DNA of 64,000 nucleotides, from contig NC_065577.1 in NCBI RefSeq assembly GCF_937616625.2, positions 10,457,001-10,521,000 of the forward strand, written 5' to 3'. This stretch comes from Mercurialis annua. Taxonomy: Eukaryota; Streptophyta; Magnoliopsida; Malpighiales; Euphorbiaceae. Below, piece by piece: positions 1-11,989 of this stretch (within the stretch, counting starts at the first letter, position 1; every line of letters starts with the position of its first letter). Below the pieces are notes generated by a model. That model saw only the letters and a list, made by a program, of their open reading frames with translations, had not been told where the DNA came from and searched no databases. The translations under genes and the position numbers were made by a program.

Positions 1-1556
1 CTCCACATTTCACATAAGAAAAATAGAATTTTCCTTCACATAATGCAATTTTAATAAATTTGTTTACTTTAGTACTATTTTTGTTACAAAAAGTACCAAG
101 TATGAGTGTTTTATTTCATCTAACACCATTTTCACTCTTTACCCAACACGTGTCAAAGAAAAAGTTAATTTGAATTTTTTTTTAACATGTGTTGACCTCA
201 TCATGAGGTCAGTACGCCTATGTGTGTCAGCAGGTGCATGTGCACCAAAAGGTGCACCTGATACCATTTTTTTTGTTTTAATATTAATTATATATTTATA
301 TATTTATTTAAATTATACAGAAAATTATTTTTTATATTTTAATTTTAAAAATATTAATTTTAATTTTTAATTTTAAAAATACAAATATATTACTTTTTTT
401 TGTTTATATCTTCGATATATATTTGATACGTCTCTCATATATTATACTCCCTTCGTTTCTATTTAGCTGTTCATGTAGTCAAAATTGTACATAATAAAAA
501 GGTGAAATTTTTGTCTTATACGTATCGGCAATGTATTAAATATGTATCATATATGTATCAGAGATGTATCAAATTATATGTTTGATAATTTTTCAATTTT
601 TAACGTAATTTGACAACAGTCTTTTTAAACACGAATAAATTATGTATCAGAAATGTATTACATATGTATCCGAGATGTATCAAATATTTATCGAATATTT
701 TGCATTCCTACTCATTTTTTCCCTTTCTACCACCTTGGGCTTCCGGTCAAACCATGAAACCGAACCGATCAAATATAAACAAAACAATAAATATAATAAT
801 ACAAATTAAATTGAATTAAAATAGTTCATTATAATTAGTATTATTACATATATGTTTATAAGCTTTTTTAAATATAAAAATGAACCAATCAAATTAGTCA
901 GTTAATTCAATTAATGTATCAAATTTGTATCTATCATGTATAAATTGTGTATCAGAGATGTATTAAAAATATATTCAAATTAATGTATCAAATATGTATC
1001 TATCATGTATAAATTGTGTATAAATATCAAACCAAATTGATCGAATTGGCAACAATAAGATATATGAAAATGCACTTTCGACCATTTTAAAATTAAAAAT
1101 TTAAACTCGATTCATTAAAAATAAAATCAGAAATAACCCTAAAACATGTTCAACTAAATTGCATACTGGGTATAGAGCTGCTAAATAGACTATAAAAATA
1201 ATAATTTTTGTTCTGTTGTTAAATTGCAATGAAAAGTAGGTAGTGCCCAAAATCAGCAAACTAAATAACAAAAATATATATATTCGAAAAAATATTTATA
1301 ACAATACTGGGAAAATACTAAAAATTATTCAAAATATTAGAAAAAATATTTACAAAAATGCTGGAGATATATTGATACATATTTCATACATTTTTGATAC
1401 ATATTTATAAAATATTATTCAAGATATTAGAAAAAATATTGAAGATATATTTGATACATTTCCGATACATCTCTGTTACATTTTGGCTACATTTCTGATA
1501 CATCTCAGATACATCTCTGATACATCATATAATTATTAATTTATTATTTGAAAAAA
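1..1556. other. AT-rich intergenic DNA with GTATCA-type short repeats and terminal palindromes
   Basis: No gene is seen. Around 190-208 there is a perfect palindrome (TGACCTCA-TCA-TGAGGTCA), and at 229-260 a cluster of CAGGTGCA / GGTGCACCTG inverted repeats. From about 480 to 1540 the words TGTATCA and GATGTATC recur many times at irregular spacing. A matching palindrome cluster lies at 7344-7490, so this may be the left arm of a larger old element into which the CACTA element inserted. The short reading frames here look random. Confidence 0.4.
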
Positions 1557-2219
1557 CACTACTAGATAGCAGCAATTTTGTGACGGAATATTCCGTCGCA
1601 AATCGCTCATATTCCGTCGCAAATTCAATTTTGCGACGGAATTGCGACGGAATACATCCGTCGCAAATTGCCTGGTCGCTAAAAAGTTAGCGACCAGAGC
1701 ATCGCAAAACTGGTGACAGACAGGCCGTCGCCTTTTTCCAAAATCTGTCGCCAGTTCGTCTCCCCCAAAAATAAAAAAGGAGACGAATTGGCGACAGATT
1801 CATTAATTCGGCGACGGACAAATATCTGTCGCAAAATCCAAGACTGTGCGACGGATGTCTATCCGTCGCAAAATTCGAAACGTCCGTCGCAAAAGCCAAG
1901 ACTTTGCAACGGACATTCCGTGGCAAAATGCCATTGTTTGGAGACTAATTTAATGGAATTTGCGACGGAATATCCGTCGCACATCCATCCCAATTTCGAC
2001 AGAAAATTTCTTTTTTTTTTCGTTTCCCTGTTTTATTAACGACGATTATAACCTATAAAATCTATTATTTGCAATTCACATTAAAACTTAATTTCCGAAA
2101 AAGAACGATGTCATATAAAAACATGTTATAGTTTACATATCATAACAAAATGTATAAAATAAGAAAATAAAAAATGTATATAGTGACTAATACAAAATGT
2201 CAGAAATACAAACATGACA

Positions 2220-3972
2220 CTACAAAGTCGGAGTGTCGTCATCGTCTGAAGGACCTGGGGGTGGGGATGGGTGATACTGCGGAGGAAGAGTCTGCATCAT
2301 CTTCGCCATCTCAATCTGAATAATCTCGGCCATCCTCTCATTAGCTCTCGCATGCTGGGCACGGAGATCCTCCACCTCGGTGGTAATCTGGCGCAGTCCA
2401 TCCTGGATCCCTGCCTGCACACGCCGCTCGATCTCCTCGTCAGTTCGCTGTGACTGTGTGGACCTGGTCCTCGCTCTACTAGACGTTGTCGTATCCCGTA
2501 CGCACTAGTCGATGAACCCAACCTGTAGACACGACGCTTCTTGTTAACGCCCTCGATATCCAGAAACAGCTGGATCTCGTCGACTTCCGCTGTGCTAGAA
2601 GAACCACCATCTCCGGTCGGCGGTTGCGATGCAGCAGCAAGTCTCTGAGCAATTGCATCCTACAAAAAGATTGAAAAACATATCACATAACGGCTAAAAA
2701 CATATAACATATGAAATGCAAGTATAATTCCTAACGAATATTCGGCAGCATTTCCTTTATAATTTGATCGACACCCATTTTTCAGGGACATCCTGCAAAC
2801 ATATACATTTCATATACAACCCACCGGCTGTTAACACACCTAATCTAGCATTTACAATTTAAATTAAAACACATTTTACATTAATTTAATCTAACACTTG
2901 AGTAAAGTAAAACAACTACTAAAATTATATAGGTTCATGACTTACACTCATGTCCTTGGCCCTCTTGTCTACCATGACACCCTTGTCAGCTTTCGTGGAG
3001 TGCATCCGAGTATAAAGCTCTATTGCGGTAGGCTTGCGGCCAAGCTCTTCAGCCTAAAAGAAAAATATTATGGCTTGTTAGTTCATCAGAAAATAAAAGA
3101 TAGTTATAAATAAAAACGAATTCTAGAAACAAACCAACACATCCATATGTCGGATGGCGGAACGGGATCCCCCTGTATGGCATACTGGTCCGGAGCCGGC
3201 TCCAGCAGGCTCGCTCATCTGATTAGCGCGAGCTACATCGGACTTCTTCTTCTCGTCCTCTGACGCCCAGAAGGCCTTCCAGGAATTCCAAATATCTTGG
3301 GTGATCGAGGTATGTTTTTTGTCCTTCTCTCTCATCCTGTGAATAACGTCCTTGTATCGGTTGGTAGCATGCGTCATGAATACACCTTTGATGATGTCGT
3401 CGCTGTAATCCGCCGTATCCCATCAGTATTCCTTCTGCAAAACATAAACACCAAGTTTGAGTTAGTAATTTTACGTTAGTCTAAATTCAAAGTTTAAAAT
3501 TAACAATTTATTACCTTAAATTCCTCCCAATAGAAATCTGTCTGCTCTGCAGTCAGAAACCGCCAGGCTCGCCCATTCTCGAACCAGCACTTTCTAAAGA
3601 TCTCCCGCATAGACCGGGAGATTGGTCCAGAGTTTAACAGCCTCTCCCTGCGAGGTTAGAGTAAACTTTTACTTTCTATAGTAAAATGATTAAAAAAAAT
3701 TAAACTAAAAATTTACATTCTTACCTGCTCGCGTCTGGAAAACACAGTGCCCTCCCCTGGGTATCCAGCTCTGCAGGGGGCTCTCCTGGCTGTCGGGGCT
3801 GAACAGGGGGTGCCGCCTCCACCTCCTGCTGCTGAACCTGAACAGGGATGTCCTCAACAGGGGCACGCACAGCTGGGTTACCCCGTCCACGGCCTCTAGC
3901 TGGGTTATCCCGACGTCCCTGACCTCTAGTCGGATCACCTGAACCACCCTGCCCTCTCATACCTGCAGACAT
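2220..3972 (-). pseudogene. CACTA element ORF1 remnant (plant transposase_24, Ptta/En/Spm type)
   Basis: Read on the minus strand, five blocks line up in order with the plant Ptta/En/Spm accessory protein family. They are: a Gly/Arg/Pro-rich N-terminus starting at 3972 and running to 3721; a block at about 3650-3514 ending in FYWEEFK; a block at about 3435-3135 with KEYWWDT, RYKDVIHRMREK and HTGGSRS; a block at about 3055-2945 with LGRKPTAIELYTRMH and VDKRAKDM; and a C-terminal coiled-coil-like block at about 2659-2220 ending in an Asp-rich tail. GT-AG junctions separate the blocks. Near 2490-2500 the frame shifts by one base between SSTSAYG and the downstream T/S/R-rich stretch, so the copy is probably inactive. 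It is the TNPA-like accessory protein, not the catalytic transposase. Confidence 0.7.
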
Positions 3973-4623
3973 TAAAATACATTTCGTTCCACATATAACA
4001 ATTTAATACATTGTTAAAAAATACATTATAACAAAACATTATAGAAAAATACATTATAAAAAAATAAAATGTTAATTGTTAACAATAATAAATGAACGTA
4101 TATGCCTAGCAACGGAGAAAAATATTCTGCAACCTTCCGGCGTCGTTCTCCTTTAGTGCGATATTTAGTATATGTGTTGTAACGCTAATTATATATTCCA
4201 CGAGGAATAAGCGTTACAAAAACATATACTATACATCCATTCGGAGAACAAACGCTGGAAAACAACCGAATATTTTTCTACAGCTACTAGACATATATGG
4301 TTTTTCGTAATCGAGTTACGGATGCACCAGTTTTGCGAAGTGTACAAACTGTACAATCCCGTGTTGTTCAATCTCTTGAACTCACGGGACGGGAACTCTA
4401 TGGCTAGGTTTACGATTTTATTCGGTGGGAATAAAATCGAGGTTTATTTAGGTTGAATATTGTAAATAAAAGCTATTTCAATTAAAATAAATCAAAATAA
4501 GCGATGAAACCTACTTGTTGAAGGGCAGAACCGCAAATAGAAGGTGAAACGCCCGGATCACTCGGAACAACGGTGCGCGGCTATCAAGGGCTATCAGCGA
4601 CTGTCAGACCTATAAATATCATA

Positions 4624-5504
4624 CACTACTAAAAAAACTGTGTTTTACCGACGGATTTTAGCGAAGGATTCAAAATCTGTCGCTAAAGTTTTTTAACCGA
4701 CGGATTTAGCGACGGATATGAAATCCGTCGCTAATTTAAAAAAAAATCGTAAAAATAATTTTTTTATTAAAAAATTATTTAGGAAAATAATTATTACAGA
4801 AAAAATAATTATTTTTTTAATTAAATATAATATTATTTAAATTATTTATAAAATATATTAAAAACATTGTTATTTATTTATTTATTAATAATTATTTAAA
4901 ATAACTATTAATTATAAAAAATAATTATCTTAAAATGTGGGAGAACTTCAAAGTTAAAGAGCAATGAGTGGGAGTAATGGAAAGGATGGGTGACCTATTG
5001 GGAAATTTGTAAAAATTGCGAGTGTGTGATGGAGGCAACAGATGGGTAACGGAGGGCGTCGGGCGACGGGTGGGTGACGGGTGTGTGACCGATTAAATAA
5101 TGAGTGGGAGCAATGGAAAGGATGGGTGACCTACTGGGAAGTTTGTAAAAATTGCGAGTGGGTGATGGAGGCAACGGATGGATAACGGAGGGCGTCGAGC
5201 GACGGGTGTGTGACCGATTAAATAATAATAATTTATTTTTACGATTTAAATTTTTTTTCAATTAGCGACGGATTTAAATCCATCGCTAAAATCCGTCGGT
5301 AATTAGCGACGGATTTAAATCCGTCGCTAAAATCCGTCGCTAATTTCTGAAAAATCTGTCGCCAAATTTTTTTGGTCCGTCGCCAAAAAATTAGCGACGA
5401 GGATTTTGCCGACGGATTGAATCTGTCGGGAAACGTTTTCCCGACGGATTTCATGCTTTTAGCGACGGAAAAATCCGTCGCTAAAAGCCAACATTTTAGT
5501 AGTG
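4624..5504. mobile_element. Nested small CACTA element (881 bp, MITE-like)
   Basis: The element begins CACTACTAAAA and ends TTTTAGTAGTG, and is flanked by ATA at 4621-4623 and 5505-5507 (3-bp target duplication). The ends carry clustered AGCGACGGA / TCCGTCGCT repeats. The middle has two direct repeats of about 120 bp (about 4960-5095 and 5100-5225) with GGGTGACC and GACGGGTG motifs. There is no coding capacity. It sits inside the larger CACTA element and therefore arrived later. Confidence 0.85.
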
Positions 5505-6159
5505 ATAGTAAATCAAAACACGTATTGATAAAAAAAATTAATAAAAATTGGGCAGCACTTCCCCTAAAAATGAGCATCGCCCATTTTTCAATGAAGTCCT
5601 GCAATCAAATCACAATACACAAAACCACCAATTTTAACGCAAATAATATAAACAGTAATTTATTAGCTTAAATTATTATTCAATCCAATTAGCTAATATT
5701 AAATAACAAACTAATAAAATTGTTAAAATTAAACAACATATAATTAATACATTTATAAAATGAACCTAATTTAATCAACCAATATTTATAAAAATATTAA
5801 CAATCTACTTTATTCAACAAATTAAACAATTAAACCTAGAAATATCTAACTAACAATTTTAATCAAATATTAAAAAACTCCTTAAAAAACAATATAATAT
5901 CACTAAAATCAATATATTTTATTATAACAATTCAGCTTAATTCTAATATTATTTTCAAAATATAAAATGAACCATATTAACCTAAAATAAAAAAATTAAC
6001 CATAAAACTAAAATAACCAAATTTATTATAAACCTATAATTAATTTAATAATTGACTTAACCTATAATAAACCTAAAAAACAATAAAACCAAAATTTAAC
6101 CAAATATATTAAATAAATTTAATAACTCATCCAAATTTATAATAAACAATAGAACTGAA

Positions 6160-6540
6160 ATTTACCAAAAATGGGAGCGGAGACAGCGGAGCAGAGCGGA
6201 GGCAGCGGAGCGGAGGCAGCGGTGGCAGCGGTGGCAGCGGTGGAGCGAGGCTGTTTTTCAAGTTATTTAATTTATATTAGTTTATATATAAAAAACTGAA
6301 ATTAAATTTAAATATAAAAAAAAGATCAGAAAACTTACAGGGGAGGAGAGGAACAGACGGCGGCTGGGAGAGCTGAACGGCGGCGGCGGTTGCTCTGAAC
6401 GGCGGCAGTTGGCGCCGAAAACAGCAGAGAGGGAAACAGCGGGGGAGGAGGGAAACGGCGGGGGAAGGAGGGAAAAGATGGGGAGAAGGCGGAAAAAATT
6501 AAGAAGAGAAAGTAGGAGAAGAAACCGATTCAGGTTTCAT
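6160..6540. other. GC-rich GGCAGCGG / GGAGGAG block inside the CACTA element
   Basis: Two short GC-rich patches (6175-6250 and 6340-6500) in otherwise AT-rich DNA are made of imprecise repeats of GCGGAG, GGCAGCGG and GGGAAACGGCG. They lie upstream of the minus-strand ORF1 remnant, where a CACTA element would carry its own promoter or leader. No ORF is convincing. Confidence 0.4.
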
Positions 6541-6955
6541 TTAACACAATTTTTGCGACGAACTTTATTGTTCGTCGCAAATATTGTGTTAAATGAAACG
6601 AACCGTTTTTGTTATCACAATTAGCGACGGATTGTACTTTCCGTCGCTAATTGTGATAACCAAAACGGTTAGTTTTGGTGCAGGCTCTTATTTTGCGACA
6701 GATGGTTTTCATCCGTCGCAAAATATTTGGCGGTCTTATTTCCCTCCATTTCCCTCCTTATTCCCGCCAATTTAGTGACGGATTTGCGACGGAACGTCTG
6801 TCGCTAAATTGGCGGGAGCTATCCCGCCTCAAAAAAATGGCGTTTTGGCGACAGAATAAAATTTTGTCGCCAAATCCGTCGCTATATATTGTAATTTGCG
6901 ACGGAATTTGCGTCCGTCGCAAATATCCGTCGCAAAAAGTGATTTTCTAGTAGTG

Positions 6956-7694
6956 AAATAAATAATTAAACGACGCGTAGGTGGAATAATTTTTCTTTTT
7001 CAAAATTCTAAATCGAGAAAGTGAATTATATGTAGTGATATTGGAGTTTAATTAAACAAATTAATTAATTTTTTTAATTTTTTCGATATAATTGAATCAA
7101 CCGATTAATTTGATCGGTTCATTTATGTATTTATGCATATCCGATACATTTTTTATACATGATAAATACATTTTTAATATTAATATTTTAAAATTTAATA
7201 TTAAATAAATATATAAATAAATTATTTGTTTTATTAAAGTTGAAAAAAAGTTGGGTTTAATCCAATTTAGTGGAAGCTGAATTGGATACAAACTATAACA
7301 TGAATTGGACCCAATTCATTACTGAATTGGGTTGGATTCATAAACTGACCCGCGCGTCATGCGCGGGTCAGTGTTATGTGATCTGGTGCACCAGCTCTAC
7401 TGGTGCACCAGATAGCTGACGTGTACTGATGTCAGTGCGTGTCAACTGACGCACACTGATGTCAGAAAAGGTGGTATTAGTGAATTTGTTTTTGAAAGAT
7501 GGTATAGATGAAATTTTTTCATAATAGCTTGTAATTAGTGAAAATGGTGGGCTTTGTTTTTTTTTTTGTGATTTTCTCTAAAATATAATAATTATTATTT
7601 AAATTTATAAAATTACTAAAAATTAAATATGGAATTGATTTAGCTATAATTAATTTTATATTTTTATATTTTTTAAAATAAATAAAATAATTAT
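6956..7694. other. Flank with strong hairpin sequences
   Basis: No gene is seen. At 7344-7372 there is a perfect 12-bp stem with a 5-base loop (ACTGACCCGCGC / GCGCGGGTCAGT). It is followed by two copies of the self-complementary dodecamer CTGGTGCACCAG at about 7383-7411 and a TGATGTCAGT inverted repeat at 7418-7466. This resembles the palindrome cluster at 190-260 and may be the other arm of the same old element. Confidence 0.4.
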
Positions 7695-7708
7695 CACACA
7701 CACACACA

Positions 7709-7767
<59 letters not shown>

Positions 7768-7870
7768 GTATATATGTATACATATATATGTACATATATG
7801 TACATGTGTAGATATGTAGATATATACATATATATATGTATGTATATACATCTGATATGTATATATAATA
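7695..7870. repeat. Compound microsatellite (CA)n-(TA)n with ATGTATATAC variants
   Basis: A short CA run (7697-7706) leads into about 25 TA units (7711-7760) and then imperfect TACATATATG repeats to about 7860. The reading frames across it are low-complexity artefacts. Confidence 0.9.
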
Positions 7871-8452
7871 TTTTATATAATAAACAAATATATATTTAAT
7901 ATTCATTAATTTTTTATAAAAATATAAAGTGTATTATGACGTATCTATCATATACTATATATTTAAAAAGATGTATATATTTTTATCAATGAAGTCACAA
8001 TAAAAAAATATCTCAATCACGTCTCATAAGTTAATATATATTTAAAAGATAATGTATATGATTTTTATTTTTAATATATATTAAAAAAATTATCTCTAAC
8101 ACATTAAAAAGTATATTATATGTTTATAAAATGTATTTATAATATATCTTATATCAAATATAATATGCGTAAAATGATCTAAAATGTATAAATTACGTAT
8201 CGCTTATGTATTTATTATGTAATATATATTATAACAAATATCCATGACGAATTGTAATACAAAATGTAAAAACAACATCTTAGACACGTATTGGAGACGT
8301 ATATGTCATGTATTATGAATAAATTAAAAAACTATTTTAATCACGTCTCATTAACTTGTAATTATTTATATATATTTATATTTCTAACACATTAAACAAT
8401 GTATTGTATTTATTTAAAATATGAGTTGTATCTATGACGTATATATCATATA

Positions 8453-8759
8453 CTCCATCCGTCCCGTAAAGATAGAAAAATCACGCATTTCACAAGAATT
8501 AGAAAAATAGTTATTTATAGATAATTTGTGGCAATTTATCTGAATTGCCCTTTCTAATCAATTAGGCAAGTACACTACCCAAAGCCACTTTATTAATTAT
8601 AGCATTTACAGCTCATTTATTTATCTATTAGGAACATGAATGTTTTATGATAAGCATGTAGGGTATTTTGATAATTTTTGACTTAACTAACTCTACTTTT
8701 TTTATTTTTATAGGACAAAAGAAGGTGGTATTTTTTCTATCTTTAAGAGATAGATGGAG
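8453..8759. mobile_element. Stowaway-type MITE (about 307 bp)
   Basis: Inverted ends CTCCATCCGTCCCGTAAAG... and ...TCTTTAAGAGATAGATGGAG are flanked by TA on both sides, the Tc1/mariner target site. It lies in the second copy of the duplicated AT-rich unit. Confidence 0.8.
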
Positions 8760-8775
8760 TATAATATATTTAAAA

Positions 8776-9146
8776 GGCTTAATCACCAAAAAAAACTCCA
8801 CCTTTTAGCCTCTTTTCAAATGCACCATGACGTTGCAATTTTATCAGCTGCACTCTAATTCGCACCTTTAGTTTTCAAATTTCACCCTCAAATACTAAAT
8901 TGATCTCTTCTCCATTTGGAAAAAGTTAAAATAAATCTTTATTTTTAACTTTTTGTGTGGAAAAAATTTCAAACGAGTACTTTATAAGTGTTTTTATGAA
9001 ATTCCCGAGGGAAAATGAGTCCAATTTGATTTTGAGGGTGGAATTGAAACCCAAAGATGCGAATTAGGGTGCAGCTGACAAAATTATAATGTCAGGGTGC
9101 AATTGAAAAGGGACTAAAAGGTGGGGTATTTTTTGGTGATTAAGCC
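8776..9146. mobile_element. MULE-type MITE (about 370 bp)
   Basis: The termini GGCTTAATCACCAAAAAA and its complement at 9129-9146 are followed inward by further inverted similarity (CACCTTTTAG..., TGCAATTTTATCAGCTGCAC...). The flanks TATTTAAAAG (8767-8776) and TATTTGAAAAG (9147-9157) look like a 9-10-bp target duplication with one change. There is no ORF. Confidence 0.7.
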
Positions 9147-9202
9147 TATTTGAAAAGATGTATATATTTGTATCAAAGGTTTAAAATAAATCTCATAAAT
9201 TA

Positions 9203-9478
9203 TTGCCCTTCATCTCAAAACAATAGTCCACTTTTTTCTTTTTTACATAGTTTAAGAAATACATTTAATGTTCTAATAAATCTCATAAATTACCCTTATC
9301 ATACTCTTATTAAATATTATAACTAATTCACTTTTTAAACTAATAGCATTAAATGGTAAACTTTAAATGAGGGTAATATGAAAAAATCAACATCTTAAAT
9401 TATGATTTACTAGAAAGATAGATAATTATTTGGGATAAAAAAAGAGAAAAGTGGACTATTATTTTGGGACGGAGTCAG
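9203..9478. mobile_element. Degenerate Stowaway-type MITE (about 276 bp)
   Basis: The left end (CCCTTCATCTCAAAACAATAGTCCAC) and right end (GTGGACTATTATTTTGGGACGGAG) are inverted copies, with TA next to each end. The left terminus has drifted from the usual CTCCCTCCGTCCC. It is the third insertion into the same copy of the duplicated unit. Confidence 0.7.
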
Positions 9479-10194
9479 TATATATTTAAAAGATAATGTG
9501 TATGATTTATTTCTAATATTTATTAAAAAAATTATCTATAACGCATTAAAAAATATATTGTAGGTATTTATAATGTATTTACTATGTATTTCATATCAAA
9601 TATAATATGCATAACATGATCTAAAATATATAAATTATGCATCGCCAATGTACGTATTATATAATATATATTGCAACAAATATCTATCACAAATTATAAT
9701 AAAAAATGTCTAAACAACATCCTAGGCACGTATTAAAGACGTATATATCATCTATTATGGATTAAAAAAATGTATTTACCATATATAAATTATGTATTAA
9801 TGATGTATTAATCAAATATATTTAAAAAAATATATTGTAATCATGTATCGTTAACTAACAATTATTTACATATATTTATATCTCTAACGCATTGAACATG
9901 TATTATATGTGTTTAAAATGTATTTATATCGCATATCATATAAAACATATATGTATAACACACTTTAAAAATGTATACGTTATATATCACTGATGTGTCA
10001 ATCATGTAATACATATTAAAAAAAATACCTATCACACATATATATATTATTATTTTTTTATTAAAGATACATCAGTGAAAGATGTATCTATCTAAAAAAC
10101 ATCTCAAACATGTATATGTAACATTTTTTAATTGTTAAAAAACCATTTATTAAAAAATATAAATAATATGTATTTAATATATTTACCATGTAGT

Positions 10195-10345
10195 TTATAT
10201 TAAAAAAATACCTCTCACACATATTATACAAATATTATTAAATTTATCAAAATATAATACCTTTTTTTTTTTGAATTTATCAGAATATAATACATATTTT
10301 TTTTTGAATTTATCAATATATTTTTTAAATTTATCACAATATAAA
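10195..10345. repeat. Short tandem repeats of a GAATTTATCA-ATATAATAC unit
   Basis: Four imperfect units of roughly 30-40 bp, each with TTTATCA(A/G)AATATAATA followed by a T-run, lie back to back. There is no coding potential. Confidence 0.55.
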
Positions 10346-10529
10346 AAAATTGTTAAAATTGTACAAAATATTAATTGTTGGTAAGTATATAAAAAAATTA
10401 AAAAGTAGTATTTTATCTCCATAAAATGATAAGTCATGAAAAGACTAGACCAAAATTGATAAAGGCTATATTCAGTGGGACCATTCAGGGAGATGGATAA
10501 ATAAACATGATTTGATAAATAAAAAAATA

Positions 10530-10788
10530 CTCCCTCCGTTCTTTTTAATTGTCCGTTTAACCAATATTATACATATTAAGATAATGCTCATTTTGTTTTA
10601 ATTTATAAAAAAATACTAATATAACTCTATAAGTTAATAAATGCTTTTTAAATAAAAATATGAAATCATTTATCAGAGATGGATAAATTTGAAAGATAAT
10701 AACTAAAATCATATTGAAATCTTAAATGGACAACTAATTAGAGATAAATATATTTTACTAAATGGATAACTAAAAAAAACGGAGAGAT
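10530..10788. mobile_element. Stowaway-type MITE (about 259 bp)
   Basis: The left end CTCCCTCCGTTCTTTTTAATTG pairs with the right end ...AACTAAAAAAAACGGAGAGAT, and TA flanks both. The interior is AT-rich with no ORF. Confidence 0.7.
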
Positions 10789-11989
10789 TATATTTCATTG
10801 TTTGTCGTCTGACGTGTGTAGTATACTGACGCATCTCGCACCTAAACACCAGCTGTTCTTTTTTCATTGGATGACCAAAAATTATAAACATCAAAAGAAC
10901 ATTAATTGTAAAGATTGTAAAGACTTGACATTTGAGAAAAAAATAGCGTGTTTGTAATTATTGTGTAATTGTTTCCAAATTTATATTGAATTCACACTAA
11001 TCATATATCAGACCATCACATAACTGGTCATAAATAATTTTAATTTAAATAATATATAAATTGATTTAATATACAATGTATAAAATTATTATTATATATT
11101 AAAATAAATATTTTTATAATAATATAATTTTTCAAAAAAGAGAATGGGATATTTCATAGCCAAGAAAAAAAAACAAAATTGAATATATAATAAAGAAACA
11201 GGTGTAGTAAGCAACAAACATTTGAATGAGCAAGTGTCAAAACAAATAAAAAATTGAATGAGCAGGCTTGGGAAAAAAATGTTAAATAAGCAGGTGTAAA
11301 AAAATTTGAATAAACAGATAGGGGACGAGGTAATACTAGTGTGGTAATGTATGAGTACATAGAAAGAAAATTATTGTGCTTGATAAATATACAATAGAAA
11401 AACTATATCATAAGGATAAAATAGAAATGACAATTAATTAGAGATAGGTATGGAAACATTTTTTAAAACATTGAGGAATTTCTGCTAAAACAAAAGCGAG
11501 CCACTAATATAAACATTTAAATTTTTGAGCGATTTGGTATAATTTTCTTCTAAAATATTTGTAAATTTGGGGCTAAAAGTTTGTCCAATAGATCCATAAT
11601 ACAAGCCTAAATGTCATGTGCGTCAGTCCATAAACGACAGCAACAATGATGTCATCTGTCATAGGATGTTAAAACGTCTTCAATAAACATGGTGTCATTT
11701 TTCACTAAAAGTTGAGTCGACACTTAATACTACTTGGAAAGTCTCTTATAAATTAAAAACATTAACGTAACGGTTATTACCACGTCATGAATGTTTGTGA
11801 ATATGAAAATATTAAAATATTGTATTTTTTATTATTAGATATTCTAAAATTGGTAAAGTCTGATTGTTTTGTTGTACTAATAAATTAGCTCAATTGTTAC
11901 ATTGAATAATTATATTAGATTGATTTATCGGGAAGACAATAATGAATATTTACTAAAATTATTAACTGAACCAATTAGTCACTGTAGCT
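10789..11989. other. Intergenic AT-rich DNA
   Basis: No gene, RNA or clear element can be supported. There are scattered GACGTGT / CTGACG words near 10810-10830 and 11615-11670, similar to those at 7420-7470, which suggests TE debris. Confidence 0.5.

Larger units (their letters stand above)
1557..6955 (-). mobile_element. CACTA (En/Spm-type) DNA transposon, 5.4 kb, non-autonomous or decayed
   Basis: The left end reads CACTACTAGA and the right end TCTAGTAGTG, a perfect inverted CACTA terminus. It is flanked on both sides by the triplet AAA (1554-1556 and 6956-6958), the 3-bp target duplication expected of this superfamily. Both subterminal regions (1575-2000 and 6540-6940) are filled with GCGACGGA / TCCGTCGC words in both orientations, as expected of CACTA subterminal binding repeats. 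Inside is a minus-strand ORF1 remnant (2220-3972). No TNPD-type transposase is recognisable, so the element probably depends on another copy for movement. A second, smaller CACTA element is nested at 4624-5504. Confidence 0.9.
7925..10140. repeat. Tandemly duplicated AT-rich unit of about 500 bp (two clear copies, a third decayed)
   Basis: The block from about 7935 (starting near TGACGTATCTATCATATAC) to about 8430 recurs from about 8432, after removing three later insertions, through about 9950. Shared landmarks in the same order include ATTTAAAAGATAATGT, ATCAAATATAATATGC, AACATGATCTAAAAT-type words, AACAACATC and CACGTATTRRAGACGTATAT. A third, poorer copy runs from about 9960 to 10140. No coding capacity is seen, and the unit looks satellite- or TE-derived. 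Confidence 0.65.

Noticed and set aside
442..480. Stowaway-like end (CTCCCTTCGTTTCTATTTAG)
   Set aside because: No inverted partner was found within 1.2 kb, so a MITE cannot be supported.
2220..3972. Host transcription factor or RNA-binding gene (RGG-like N-terminus)
   Set aside because: It lies wholly inside a CACTA element with clear ends and its blocks match the Ptta/En/Spm accessory protein.
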